This document shows positions 1 to 11,501 of a stretch of 64,000 nucleotides of DNA, piece by piece. Both the position numbers and the translations under genes were made by a program. Positions within the stretch are counted from its first letter, which is position 1. Every line of letters starts with the position of its first letter. The stretch comes from Rhytidiadelphus loreus. Its lineage: Eukaryota; Streptophyta; Bryopsida; Hypnales; Hylocomiaceae. The notes under the pieces are model-generated. The model made no database searches, had not been told where the DNA came from, and saw only the letters and a program-made list of their open reading frames with translations. Where the stretch lies: positions 79,937,093 to 80,001,092 of the forward strand of contig OX344763.1 of the NCBI GenBank assembly GCA_947034895.1, given 5' to 3'.

Positions 1-1
1 G

Positions 2-871
2 GACAAACAATTGTCCGTAGAGACTTTGCTCCTGGGACCAACTCTACTTGGGATCTCGTTTGAGTTCTGGAGCTACTTGGCTCACAGATACTTAGACGAC
101 CCAAATCACTACACCTTGTCTATTGTGCAGGCAGTTAAGGCAGGGCTATTTGGGGTAGGCGAGGAGGAGATCCAACGCTGCTTCTTGCTTTACTGGAAGC
201 TGGTTTTGGCCACGTGGAGGTTCGAGAGGGCCTTCACCCTTGACAGTTTTGAGTCTGGATACCCAGCCTACACTTCTCTCAATCCATTGGTGATTCCACC
301 TACCATTGAGATTCGTTATCCAGGTCCGACCGCCATCGAGGTTGACGGGCTTTTCCTGTTTGAGGTGCCTCTCATTGATTATTCACGTGTGAGTGATAAT
401 CCCTACATTGAGCGCCCAGACTTCAGGCGGTTTCACGGTGATCACTGTGAGAGTGACCATTTGACTTTAGACGGTTGTAGGGGCATTTCTACCCGTCTGG
501 TACCAGAGGATCTTGGACCAGAGTACCAGCTGCTGTACATTGCAGAGTACAGTGTAGCTTGTGAGGCGTGTCAGGACGCAGAGGACTGTAGAGTCTCTCT
601 GTATACTGCACCAGGAGGCGAGTACGTTCACCGACCCGCTTTCCACCCTCTCTTTTATCCGTATCTGAGCCGGAGCTTGAGGACCCGCCGCGATCGCATC
701 GAGAACGCCACTTTCTTCAACAACAAGAGCATCTGGGAGGAGCATCGTGCAGACATTGAGCGGATCGAGGAGGACCAAGCCCCGTATTTCTTTGAGATAC
801 GACCTACGGTTGCGGAGATAGTTAGTACCTTGGTCTGTTCAGACAAGGTATTTACAGCAGCCGAGGAGTAG
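2..871 (+). CDS. Uncharacterised protein, 5' end outside the window
   Basis: The frame is open from base 2 to a TAG stop at 869-871 (about 289 codons), so the start lies upstream of the window; the first ATG-like codon is not informative. The protein is acidic and aromatic-rich, with a Cys/His-containing middle part (HGDHCESDH, then VACEACQDAEDC around residues 145-195). The C-terminal third has many Arg/Glu residues that may be helical. I recognise no family. A short gag-like ORF starts 125 bp downstream in the same direction, which suggests this too belongs to a degenerate retroelement or other mobile element, but that is inference. No signal peptide or membrane segment is visible in the part seen. 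Confidence 0.5.
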   Translation, partial: DKQLSVETLLLGPTLLGISFEFWSYLAHRYLDDPNHYTLSIVQAVKAGLFGVGEEEIQRCFLLYWKLVLATWRFERAFTLDSFESGYPAYTSLNPLVIPPTIEIRYPGPTAIEVDGLFLFEVPLIDYSRVSDNPYIERPDFRRFHGDHCESDHLTLDGCRGISTRLVPEDLGPEYQLLYIAEYSVACEACQDAEDCRVSLYTAPGGEYVHRPAFHPLFYPYLSRSLRTRRDRIENATFFNNKSIWEEHRADIERIEEDQAPYFFEIRPTVAEIVSTLVCSDKVFTAAEE

Positions 872-995
872 AGTGCTTAGCTCTACTTATAGTTACTTAT
901 AGTATTTGTGAGGATTGGTGAGGATTTGTGTGTATGTTCATATTTTTATATGATTTGATTGGATTTGTGTGATTTAAGCTTCTCATATGACTTAA

Positions 996-1325
996 ATGCC
1001 ACCAAAAATCAACACACCCAAATCCCAACGCACACTACGATCAAAAACAGCAACGACCAGTTCTAATCCATTTAACCAAGCTTCACCAACAGTAGAAGAG
1101 GAGATTGAACCACCAAATCCAACTATGGATACCAATCCGATACATCCAGCACCTGATGAAGATCGAGCAGATGACGCAGGTGTACCAGTTATAGATCCGA
1201 TGATGCTTCCAAGGGGCTTACCAATTGTAGTCCCTCGAGGGTTAAGGGAAATTCCCATACCCCACCATTTACCTCGATTCTCGGGCTCACGAGATGATCT
1301 CCTGGCAGACGCACCAAAAATGTGA
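996..1325 (+). pseudogene. Gag-like N-terminal fragment of an LTR retrotransposon
   Basis: ATG at 996 opens a 109-codon frame rich in Pro, Thr, Ser and Asn. It ends in a stretch (HLPRFSGSRDD) that resembles the start of Ty3/Gypsy gag, where a proline-rich linker is followed by 'PxFxG..dD'. The reading frame stops within a few codons of that motif, exactly where the foldback element at 1320 begins. The rest of gag and all of pol are missing, so the ORF is best read as a truncated relic. The gag assignment rests on one short motif and composition, so it is tentative. The ORF at 2-871 lies just upstream in the same direction. Confidence 0.4.
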
Positions 1326-1505
1326 GTGTTTCTAACTCCACCCTTAAGTCAGAAAGTTGCACACAGGTTCTAGCGGCATAAGTTAGCAAATTATAAGGGT
1401 GAAATGTAAACGTAGTGTTCTTTGGCCTTTATAATTTGCTAACTTATGCCACTAGAACCTGTGTGCAACTTTCTGACTTAAGGGTGGAGTTAGAAACATT
1501 CACAT
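1320..1505. repeat. Foldback element: ~79-bp inverted repeat
   Basis: Bases 1320-1398 and 1426-1505 are near-perfect reverse complements. The outer ends read ATGTGAGTGTTTCTAAC and GTTAGAAACATTCACAT, with one mismatch near the tip and one extra T in the right arm. The spacer is about 27 bp. It would form a very stable hairpin of MITE/foldback type. It sits exactly between the truncated gag-like ORF and the 256-bp tandem array. No clear target duplication is visible. Confidence 0.85.
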
Positions 1506-2873
1506 TCGGGGACCCCAAAAATTTAAAAAAAAAAAGGAAATCACTTCCAACCTTTTGTCTTGTGAATGGGAGGCCAGCTTCACAGCGGGTGGACTGGTTC
1601 TCCCGTAAGCCTCCTGAGCGTACACAGAAGGCACCCTTGGAGCATCACGTGGCTGCCCCCCCGCAAGAGGGGTCGACTCATTTGAACTAGCTCAAATCAA
1701 GGGAGGTCCCCCACCGAGCTGCGAGTGCACCCTCGGATCCGAAAGGGGATCACCAGCTAGTTCGGGGACCCCAAAAATTTTAAAAAAAAAAGAAAATCAC
1801 TTCCAACCTTTTGTCTTGTGAATGAGAGGCCAGCTTCACAGCGGGTGGACTGGTTCTCCCGTAAGCCTCCCGAGCGTACACAGAAGGCACCCTTGGAGCA
1901 TCACGTGGCTGCCCCCCCGCAAGAGGGGTCGGCTCATTTGAACTAGCTCAAATCAAGGGAGGTCCCCCACGGAGCTGCGAGTGCACCCTCGGATCCGAGA
2001 GGGGATCACCAGCTAGTTCGGGGACCCCAAAAATTTAAAAATAAAAGGAAATCACTTCCAACCTTTTGTCTTGTGAATGGGAGGCCAGCTTCACAGCGGG
2101 TGGACTGGTTCTCCCGTAAGCCTCCTGAGCGTACACAGAAGGCACCCTTGGAGCATCACGTGGCTGCCCCCCCGCAAGAGGGGTCGACTCATTTGAACTA
2201 GCTCAAATCAAGGGAGGTCCCCCACCGAGCTGCGAGTGCACCCTCGGATCCGAAAGGGGATCACCAGCTAGTTCGGGGACCCCAAAAATTTTAAAAAAAA
2301 AAGAAAATCACTTCCAACCTTTTGTCTTGTGAATGAGAGGCCAGCTTCACAGCGGGTGGACTGGTTCTCCCGTAAGCCTCCCGAGCGTACACAGAAGGCA
2401 CCCTTGGAGCATCACGTGGCTGCCCCCCCGCAAGAGGGGTCGGCTCATTTGAACTAGCTCGAATCAAGGGAGGTCCCCCACCGAGCTGCGAGTGCACCCT
2501 CGGATCTGAGAGGGGATCACCAGCAAGTTCGGGGACCCCAAAAATTTTAAAAAAAAAGGAAATCACTTCCAACCTTTTGTCTTGTGAATGGGAGGCCAGC
2601 TTCACAACGGGTGGACTGGTTCTCCCGTAAGCCTCCCGAGCGTATACAGAAGGCACTCTTGGAGCATCACGTGGCTGCCCCCCCGCAAGAGGGGTCGGCT
2701 CATTTGAACTAGCTCGAATCAGGGGTGGTCCCCCACGGAGCTGCGAGTGCACCCTCGGATCCGAGAGGGGATCACCAGCTAGTTCGGGGACCCCAAAAAT
2801 TTTAAAAAAAGAAGGAAATCACTTCCAACCTTTTGTCTTGTGAATGGGAGGCCAGCTTCACAGCGGGTGGACT
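1505..2873. repeat. Tandem array of a 256-bp unit, about 5.4 copies
   Basis: The landmark TTCGGGGACCCC recurs at 1505, 1761, 2017, 2272, 2528 and 2783, giving a period of 255-256 bp. Each unit holds an A-rich tract, a GC-rich middle (CACGTGGCTGCC, CCCCGCAAGAGGGG) and a GATCC-containing end. Units 1 and 3 share variants (GAATGGGAGG, CCTGAGCG, GGTCGACTC), and units 2 and 4 share the alternative set (GAATGAGAGG, CCCGAGCG, GGTCGGCTC). Copies therefore appear to have been duplicated as dimers. The last copy is cut at about 2873. Frames reading through it have no coding merit. Confidence 0.95.
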
Positions 2874-3417
2874 AAAAATCTAGACGATGGGGTTGTTGAG
2901 GATGTAGAGAATACCTGTGGGATCGGAAGAGCGCCTATTGGCGGCGAAGTGGGATCTTGGGAGTCTCCCCGGACGTGCCTTCTCGTATTCCGGGTCATCG
3001 TTCTCTGCGCAGAGGGAAGATCAATGTGTAAGTGAGTGGTGCCGTGTGTGAATCTCGCGGTGTGCGTGGTAGCAGATTCGAAAATGTACTAGAAGCAGTG
3101 GTCGTAGTGGACACCAAAATTTCAGGTGCGAGGCAACACGATATCCAAGCTGGGATCTTTCCGTTTCGCTCTTAGGTACCACTGAATTCGTCCTACGCTG
3201 AGTGATATTCTGAAACTCGGCGGGTAGTCTTTTCCGATTAGTGGGATGATCCTGGACACGTGCCGCGGGGGCTGAGTGGCTTGCATGACCGAATCCACAG
3301 GAGCAGCTATAGAAGGTTCCTTGATGCTCTGAAGGCGCCATGAGAGAGAAGGCACTTGGAACACTAGTTATGTAGCTTTCTAATTTGGTACTGAAGAAAT
3401 CTGACGTGGGAGGGGCG
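2874..3417. other. Spacer without a supported gene
   Basis: Moderately GC-rich sequence after the 256-bp array. Short frames exist on both strands, but none has a recognisable motif or clear codon structure. No RNA gene was seen. Confidence 0.5.
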
Positions 3418-3531
3418 CATTCAATTCAGGCAGCAAAGCATTCAATTCAGGCAGCAAAGCATTCAGTTCAAGGCAGCAAAGCATGCAGTTCGAGGCAGGA
3501 ACATATTAAGCTCAAGGCAGAAAAGCATTCA
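3418..3531. repeat. Minisatellite, ~21-23-bp unit, 5 copies
   Basis: The unit CATTCAATTCAGGCAGCAAAG starts at 3418, 3439 and, with small changes, at 3460, 3482 and 3502. Divergence increases to the right. Confidence 0.85.
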
Positions 3532-3705
3532 CTAATGAGGCATCAGCTTCTTTTTTTCAGACGCGAATGCCTCCGTTCGGCTAGGCCCATTCGCACTGGT
3601 GACGTTCATGCTGTAGTTCGCACAGTTGATCCCCACCCGGTCGAGAACATGTTGACAGAATGATTACATATGGTGATTTAAATTAAAAAATTCTTTCTCA
3701 CAGTG

Positions 3706-3843
3706 CATGATCTGCATGCCCTAGAACTCTTGCGGGCTAGCCTTGTATGCAGGTTGAATAAGTTTTATTTTCCTCATATGATCTACAAGCCCATGAACTC
3801 ATGCGGGCTAGCCATGTCTATAGGTTTAGTTATTTACAGTTTC
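3706..3843. repeat. Diverged ~70-bp tandem duplication
   Basis: 3706-3774 and 3776-3843 share the order CATGATCT or CATATGATCT, then GAACTCNTGCGGGCTAGCC, then a T-rich end with TTTCC. They are two diverged copies of one unit; function unknown. Confidence 0.7.
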
Positions 3844-4731
3844 CTCACGTGTAGTTGATTCTGATATTATTGCCCTTTGCATAGGTGACATGGGCAAATC
3901 TAATCCAATGGTGAGTGCCGTATTCAGGAATTGGCCATTTTATATCTTGAACTCATTATTGAGGAGATTAAACTTCGTGAAATGTTTTAGGCTTAATCAT
4001 CCTTCAAAGTCAAGTGCATTTGGCAGGTTCACCAAATTGTTTAATATTTTCTGATGCTTCTTGACATTAGTTATGAATCTTAAAAGTTCAAGTGAAATGG
4101 GAACTAAAATTTCCCACCGCTTGAAACATACAGAAGAAAGATTTTGAATTCCAAGAAAGTTGAATTCTGGAGACCACAAAATTAGCTTGGTTTTTCATTT
4201 ATTCTAAAGGAATTTTACTAGAAACAAAAATAAGGTCTAACTAAGTATTCTATAGGTTACAAGGTTTCCAGTTTCAGTCCTCTTTCAATCCACACAATGT
4301 TTTATTGAAAGTTGTCAATGACAAAGAGTAAGCTTATCACATTTGAAGAAGCCATGTACTCAACTGCCACGGTATGCCCTATGCTTAAGCATGAAATGGC
4401 TTGTTTTATTCTTCTATGTCAATAATGCACCATAAATTTAAACTATTTGAAAATACCGATCAATGCTCTATGGACCTCTATATATTTGATGCTCAAGATC
4501 TATAGACATTTAGTCTAGATGATTTGAAGTCCAGACTAAACTAGTAAAAGAGTTCCTCAAACATCTCTCTGACTCTATTCACAAGTGAATGCAATCCTTA
4601 TAACCAGACTCCTCAAAGAAAAGAAGAAATGAAATGACTCCATCAACTTTGCTGTGGAAATCAGTGTCAGCAAGGCCCTTCCATGAATATCAAACCATAG
4701 GGTTTAGGGATATTTGAAAAGCAACCACAAA
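3844..4731. other. AT-rich spacer, no gene seen
   Basis: Only short, low-complexity frames on both strands; no repeat or RNA structure stood out. Confidence 0.5.
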
Positions 4732-5046
4732 TTATCTTACATTTGAGACGTCCGCTGCCCTTTTGCCGCGTTGTAAACTTCTATTTTCCGGTGACGCCTC
4801 CTGAGTTGCCCCAACACCATCAGCTGGAGCCTCCTCCTCTCCACCAGTACTACCAATTCCATAGCGCAAAACTCTCCGGAGATCTGCAGATGAAGGCTCG
4901 ATAGTCTTGGGCGGCACTCTCCCTCCTCTTGTCATCCTGGATTGTTTCAACGCCTTGGCAGACAAAAAATACAATGATCCACGTCTCTTTCCTCTCCTAC
5001 CTTGCTTCAAACTAATCAAATCAACAACAACACTGTCTACAAGCAT
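4732..5046 (-). CDS. Possible exon of an unknown basic protein, divergent from the MULE gene
   Basis: ATG at 5046 opens 104 codons on the minus strand. The protein is basic at its start (GRRGKRRG) and has an acidic, Gly/Glu-rich stretch (GGEEEAPADG) near its end. The last codons read TCAAAT|GTAAGA, a good plant 5' splice donor, with the stop TAA immediately inside it. I therefore suspect the frame is an exon that continues past a downstream intron. No domain is recognised. It lies about 1.1 kb upstream of the MULE transposase in the opposite direction, so it may be a second gene or captured fragment of that element. Composition stands out from the AT-rich flanks. Confidence 0.4.
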   Translation of the reverse strand: MLVDSVVVDLISLKQGRRGKRRGSLYFLSAKALKQSRMTRGGRVPPKTIEPSSADLRRVLRYGIGSTGGEEEAPADGVGATQEASPENRSLQRGKRAADVSNVR

Positions 5047-6128
5047 GAAGGGAGAAGAGAATGTCTGAACCTTGACACTCTCAACTACAAGATGTAAAAG
5101 GAAACGAAACTACAAGAATGAGGTCAATGGACACAAATGGCCCTTTGTATGTTTGGCCAAGTACGTCAAGGAAGAGCCGTCACATTTATTCCGCAAGTGA
5201 TGAGATGCAAGAAAATAATTTCTCATAGTACCTACTTCTGTCAGGTTCATAGAGGTGCCGTCAAAATAATATGATTAATATCCACAAACGAAGCCCTGAC
5301 ATTGGGGGCTATGTCAATTTTAAGGAATTTACCCTCGATACTTAGATCAAGAAATAAAAATTCATCTATTCCGATGTAGGTACAAGTTCCAAGATTCACA
5401 TATACCAATGCATATTCAAAATGCCGTGTGTTGAAATGACGTAAATGATGTACCTAAATTGAATGTTGCAGTCCTTAATTCATTTGGTTCTATTTAATTC
5501 ACTATGGTTTCAAGACATAGGAATCATAGATTAAAAAAGTGGGTTCAGATTAATGATACTTGTTTGATGATCTATGAAATACAATAATAGTAATTGGAAA
5601 AACTTTAAAATTTCAATCTCCTTGCATAGTACCATAAATGAATTTTAAAAATTAATTAGAAGCAAATTTGACGTCATATGCAAAAGTATTGAAGGAACTT
5701 GTATGGATGTGTTCCTACCTACTTAGGTCAAGCGTAGTTTTCATTTTCCCCATTAAAAAGCATTCACATTAATTGAAAAAAATGTATATAGATATCCCTA
5801 ATCCACCGTAAACATTTATTAAGCATTCACCTCTAAATCACTGATGTTGAGAAAGAGTTGATTCTGTTCAATTGTCACGTAGTAAATTCAATTCAGTTTT
5901 CAAAAATATATTATTGTTTCCATAATAATATCAGTGCCATTGCAATAAAGATCTACACAACCAAAATATGACGCATAGTATTGATTGAACAATGAATACA
6001 TAAGAGTAGCCAAATAGAAGGCCACGAGGAACTGCAATCATACAAGACCCAAAGTTTGGTTGTTTACCTCGTCTCTTGTGTTGGATTCAATTGTCAATGT
6101 TGTTGAAGGGTCTCTGTAGGGTTTAGCA
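5047..6128. other. Intergenic region between divergent ORFs
   Basis: AT-rich, no ORF of merit. It probably contains the promoter of the MULE gene that starts at 6129. No clear TATA or terminal inverted repeat was identified. Confidence 0.4.
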
Positions 6129-9100
6129 ATGGCTTGGCTTAGAGTTGATGGTCACGACATTCCTCTTGTGTTTCCAATAGTAGACAGTGGATGCGCTAGA
6201 GTTCCTTGTCACCTTTTGCACGTCCGTTTTAGATTTGTAGAAACCTCCATCTATGTCGAGGAAGAGAAAAATACGGAATCAAGGGAAGGGCTACAATCTA
6301 TCCCAATTCCGAGGTCAATGGAGGATGGAACGCATTGCTGGTACCTTGGTCCTAGGAACTATAGAGCATATGGACTTCCACTCTCTATGCTAGGTGCATG
6401 TACAGAAATCCAGAGTCGCCAATCTGATGGTTCTACGGTCGATATGCCGTGTAGTCCTCATGCCGTGTCACCCAGTACACCTAGAGTTGCTCTGCCAGTC
6501 CTACACATGCCTACAATACTTCCTATCGTGAAAGAGGAGAGATTAGATCCAATTATAGAGTTGTCTACCGAATCAGAAGGAGAGTCTTCCAATGTCAATG
6601 CTGAAAAGCAAAGTTCTTCTTCCCGGATTGCATCTGACGAGACAAATATTGTGAAATCACTATCTTGTAAGGTCCCATGTAGAAGTCTCTCTAATTCCTC
6701 AAAGTCACTATCCTTACCTCGACAAGATGTAGTAGCAAAAGAAAGCATAATGGATTGTCTAAAGAAACTTGCCACTATGCATCATTCTCGAAACGAATTG
6801 TCGTCAATGGATCTAAGCACCGTGAAGCACCAGCGGGTTCCATTTCTTCCACCTGTATTCAACGGGGATGTCATCTTCGAATTGCCTCCTTGTGGGTCAT
6901 CTTCATCTTCATTGGGGGCCAAGAACTTAGAAGGAATGGACAAGCGCTATGATGGGCATCTGTGGTGCAAGCTAATGACCACGAACATTCACAACTCGGA
7001 TAACCTCAAAATTCGTAAGTCGTACTGTGCTGGCCATCTTGCTTGTCAGAATGACAATTGTGAGTATTTAAAAAGAGCTTCAAAGCGAAACGAAACTAAG
7101 TGGAGTGGCTATACTGTGTTTCGTTTTACTGCTGGTGGGTGTCCTCCAAAAGAATGTACCCTAGTTTGCAAGGTTTGCAAGATAGTACCTACGTGTTTTG
7201 ACACATGCAAAGCTAGGATATACTTTGTGTACACTGATAACCCAAAAATAACTAGGGCCGCTATTCACTTTGGAGAGCATGGCCACCCAGTTGCTAAAGG
7301 CATGTATAGAGATTCTACTGAAATGATTTGCGGACTCATTGCGGAACAAGTGGCCAAAACACCGATGGCCACGAACTCTACAATCACTCTCTCTGCTAGT
7401 AAAGACTTCCTGGCAAGCTACCTATTTCACGATGGAGAGGGGGAGAAAGAGATGCTGAAAGAAAGCGGAAGAAATGGAGGAGGTCATGGACCGCTTCCAA
7501 TATTTGAGTAGTCCAAGTATTCGCAACGTGATCTCCACTTTCCGGTCTAACAACCGAGGAGGAATAATCGACAACATTATGACCATGAAAAAGGAGTCAA
7601 AGTTTGAGTTCATACATGACAGCATCTTCCTAGGTCAAGGCAAGGAAAAGGTATACATTTTCAAGATGCTTACTGAAGGACCAGGAAGTGGAGTCGACCT
7701 TGTAAGGCGAATGCAATCGGAAGGGGATCTGTAGAATGCATGGTTGGTGTTCGACCACATGAAGGAGTGGACCACAATGGCCTGCCACGTATATGATACC
7801 GAGTACAAGAAGGTAATGACTATTGCATTGTGCGACATGCAATCCGAAGATACCGAAGTTCAAGTACAATTTTGGCAAAGCTTAAACGCGGTCATGCATT
7901 GCCACGGAGTGGAAAACCCTAACTTTAAAGGATTTATGGTAGACAACGCTATGGCCAATTGGAATGTGGTCCGCATTGTCTACGGAAGTGGATCTGCCAA
8001 TGTTGAAATGGAGAATCGCGAGAGGACCTGTTTGTTGCATTGGAGTACCTCTCTTCACAAGCATACACAGAAATACATCAAGGAAGCATTTCAACAGCAA
8101 CATATTACTTTGTGTAAGTAATACAAAGATTCAAAGAATATGGACCAAGCCGAGGTCCGTTACCTTGCTATACAATCTTGGTGGTTGTCATCTGGAGCTG
8201 CCAACGAAGAAGCTCTACATCACTTACAACACTGGCTAGCTTTCTGGCATTTCCGGTATCGCCAATGGGGAGGCTTCATGGACATGGTGAGTGAATCTTG
8301 AAATTGAATTAGTAAAAGTGTTTAAGGTTGTAAGACTCATATTCTAATTAGAAGTTGAACTTCCTTGATTTTTATCTTTTATTTCTTATTTTTAAAAATT
8401 CATTGGGCCCTTTTTATTTCCGTGGTACCAAAAAACGAGGGGTCTTCAGAACGCTATAATAACTTGCCTCAGCTCCGACGGATGTATTTCTGTTGTCACC
8501 ATGACCCCCTAATTTTCGTTCTTGGATCAAAAATATCCAATGTTGGTAGTACAGAATGTTAAATGTCACTAATTTTTTGAATAGATAAGGATTTAGGGAG
8601 TAGCAATAGCAGTCATTGCTCGTCCTTCTTCTTCTAAAACTATAGAGTGAATGAAGATAAATTATTTATAAGTTGCCAATTACTACTTTTGTGAACGTCC
8701 TTTACTGACTATTTTATGGTCCTGTTTGAAATATTTAGAAACTAAATTTGGAAGAGATGTTGGACTTGCCATCGTGCAATTTATCCGAAACGGTGCACAA
8801 CAAGTGGCTACAAATGTCTGGAAAGCGAGGAAACAACTTGTTTGACGCCACATGTGATGATAGTATCCGTGCTTGGATGCAAATGACAAACTATCGTGCA
8901 TACCTGAAAGGATACGCATCGGGATCAGGGCCGTCAAAAGGGGAGCTGAGACTAAGAGCTGCTAGAAGAAGTGGAGATCCCAAAAAGATTGCAGAGGCAC
9001 TAAACACATTGCCTGGAGCAGAGGGGGTGGGAACCAGAGTACCACACTTGGAAGGAGAAGAAATATTTGGTAGTACAAAGAGGAAGTTGGACGTGCCCAT

Positions 9101-10127
9101 TGGTGATGCAGGAGATTCACATAGGCCGGACAAGATCAATTTTTCTCAACTCCGTGTGAGAACAAGGTCCAACACAAGTGTTTCTGAATCTTCTAGAGAT
9201 AAAGGTAAATACCCTGTTGCAAATACTTCTGGCCATGTTACGGTAGCATTTGAAAGCGATTGTGATACATCAAAATGGCACATTGCGAGAATCAGCCACA
9301 GATCTGCCGCCAAATGTCAAGCTCAACAACAAAGATCAAACATCAAGTGCACCAGCAAGATTGCAAAAGGGAAGAAAGGAACTCTAGCCCCTACCTACCG
9401 CGGTAGAAAAGAAGAGTATGGGAGTAAGCGACAGGTGGTGGTAGATTTTTGGTTTTGTTGGAATGACATCGAACGATGCGTGAAAGGTACAAAACGGAAA
9501 TGGGTTCTCGATTGGCCGGAGGTACCAGAGGTTTGGCCTGTTTTGTCTGGAACTAACCTAAACCGAGAAGAGACATTGTTATTGCAACATGCAGGATTTC
9601 GCCTCCAAGAACGACCAATATTGTCGCCACGTCAATTGTTCAACATATCAAAGATTTTCAAACCTGCTTTGTATGACCACCCTCCATCGAAGAACACAGA
9701 TGTGTATCCAACTGTGAGGAACAGCAGAGCCATTCGAAGGATTGCAAACGCACCTACTGCAGAACAACGGAACAAGTGGAAAATTGCAGGTAATGTGAGA
9801 GGGCAAATTTTAGGAGTAACATTGCTCCCTTTCCCAGGCCTTGGTGCAATAGTGGAGTTAGAGACAGGGTTAGAGCCAAACAAAAATGCATATCGAGTTA
9901 CAGTAGGCCAATTCCCAGCGTGCACATGTCCAGACTTTGTTAATATGGAAATTTCTGCTATTGGAGGTCGGCAGCAGTACGTGAATTGCAAACACTTGTA
10001 CTATTTGTATAGGTATTTTTGCAAGATGGATGTCAACAAAGATAATTTCATTTATGCACCAAGTTATAGCTTCAATGAGTTGAAGCTACTACTAGTTCGA
10101 GCTGGAATGATCACACTTCCAGAATAG
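6129..10127 (+). pseudogene. Mutator-like (MULE) transposase, GCM-type zinc finger plus SWIM, degraded
   Basis: Transposase of the Mutator-like superfamily. Order of parts: a Ser-rich N-terminus; a Cys/His region near 7020-7300 (CxGHLxCxNxxC, then a GCM/FLYWCH-like segment with KVCKIVPTCFDTCKAR and GEHGHP); the DDE-type core at 7741-8100 with an Asp in VDNAMANW; and a C-terminal SWIM finger at about 9920-10010 (CTCPDF ... CKH). An intron is likely from a GTGAGT donor at 8287 to an acceptor near 8731, joining FRYRQWGGFMDM to the 8748-10127 frame. Damage: a frameshift between about 7440 and 7474, in-frame TAG at 7732-7734, and TAA at 8119-8121 (the latter also overlaps a GTAAGT donor-like site, so alternative splicing is possible). 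The ends of the element were not found. Family assignment is confident, activity unlikely. Confidence 0.85.
8287..8731 (+). other. Predicted intron in the MULE gene
   Basis: Donor ATG|GTGAGT at 8287 and acceptor ATATTTAG| near 8731. Coding similarity stops at the donor and resumes after the acceptor. The interior is AT-rich with stops in all frames. Confidence 0.6.
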
Positions 10128-10968
10128 GCATGGACACATGTTCCAATGTACTTCAATTGTAATGCACTCATTTTTATATATTACAATTGAAATGATTTTA
10201 TGCATAATTTTTTCATTTAAATTCCATTTCCATTTCTAGTTGGGTATCCATTTTGTCCATTTTCTTCCTAATACTCTCCATTTTGAAGGTCCACTTTTAT
10301 TCTTCATTATGGCCCTCCATTTCCCTCCTTTTCTTCATTTGTCTTTTGAGATCCAGGCCATGTTTTACATTTTTTTCATTTTTTTTTCTACAAGGTCTCC
10401 CAGAATATCAAAATTGGCCAATCCATTACCCTAATGAAACCCATAAAATGCACCTTTTAGTTATTTTTAAATCCAATAAGAAGAGATGAAGGAATGCACT
10501 TGAAGATGACAGTAACATGCCTACCACTATGATTTAAAATAATCATGTCACCCTACCAATCTATGCAATAATGATAAACATATGACTGTATTTGTATGAT
10601 GATGACATTGATTTGAATTCAGTAGCAATTTACCATGTTAAAACTACATGGCCAATGGAAAGCTCCAATCACAATTAATTATAATGGCCCAATGAATGCA
10701 CTGAATTGTGATAGTCGACTTCCCATTGGTTTTGTAGATGTATGTTGATTTGAACTCAGTCCTTTTATAGCATCTCATGTAGCCAACCCCAACCGGTATG
10801 GGATATGTTGCACGCAACAATGCTAGTACGTGACTACGTGAGCGACAAGTGCTTATGAGTGCTAACAATGTAGAAGTCCAATATTCTAAGTCCCTATCCA
10901 TGTGTCCCAAAATGATTGGCATTTTGGAACATGCCACTACAAGACCATTCAGACCCTAAACCCTCAAA
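10128..10968. other. 3' flank of the MULE gene, no gene seen
   Basis: T-rich sequence, possibly a polyadenylation region near 10140-10210 (ATATATTACAATTG, AATGATTT), then ordinary spacer. Confidence 0.4.
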
Positions 10969-11250
10969 CCTTAGCGTCAATGAGAAATGACTCCCACCCT
11001 CAACTTGACCCCTCATTTCTTTTTCTATTTTTTTGGACAACACTGCGGGCACCAATCCACTTTTCTATTTTTGGGGGACGCTAAGGTTTCCCCTATACCT
11101 TAGCCTCAATTAGAAATGACTTCCAATGTCAAATTGACCCTCATCCTTTTCCTATATTTTTCCCTTAACCGCCGTGGTCACCAACACACTTCCCCATTTT
11201 ATTGGGAGCTCAAATTACCCTAAATATTAGCCTCCATACAAAATGACTGT
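10969..11250. repeat. ~129-bp tandem repeat, about 2.2 copies
   Basis: The start CCTTAGCNTCAATNAGAAATGACT recurs at 10969 and 11098, and a shortened form (TATTAGCCTCCAT) at 11226. Each copy carries a T-rich tract and ACCAAYMCAC before the next start. Confidence 0.75.
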
Positions 11251-11318
11251 CGGTCTTACTATTTGGTGGATTATTTGTACTACAAAGAATTCGAACACCA
11301 TATAAAATATTTATTGAT

Positions 11319-11331
11319 CCACGGTAATAGG
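11319..11331 (+). repeat. CCACGGTAATAGG motif, matching copies at 59.6 and 60.4 kb
   Basis: The 13-mer CCACGGTAATAGG is followed by a degenerate partner (ATTATAGGTCC). The same motif family occurs inverted at 59564-59601 and direct at 60366-60406, on the far side of the satellite array. Confidence 0.6.
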
Positions 11332-11423
11332 ATACACAATTATAGGTCCCAAATTTACCAGTAATAGCAAAAAAAATTCAACTTCTTGATTTTTTTGGTG
11401 TAAAAATGGGAATTTTTTTGTTC

Positions 11424-11490
11424 TAGGCTCTAGGCTCACGGGCTCCAGGCTCCACGCTCACAAGCTCACGGCTCCAAGCTCGCACGCTAG
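11424..11490. repeat. Short GGCTC/CTCACGGCTC repeats at the left edge of the satellite
   Basis: Repeated TAGGCTC / GGGCTCC / AGCTCACGGCTCC words lie immediately left of the first satellite unit. The right edge of the array (59412-59490) has the reverse-complement type of word (GTGAGCTTGTGAGC). Confidence 0.7.
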
Positions 11491-11501
11491 CATCGTTGCT
11501 T

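Noticed and set aside
2291..2752. Minus-strand 153-codon frame in the 256-bp array
   Set aside because: The frame is two near-identical copies of the tandem unit; it is open because the unit lacks a stop in that frame.
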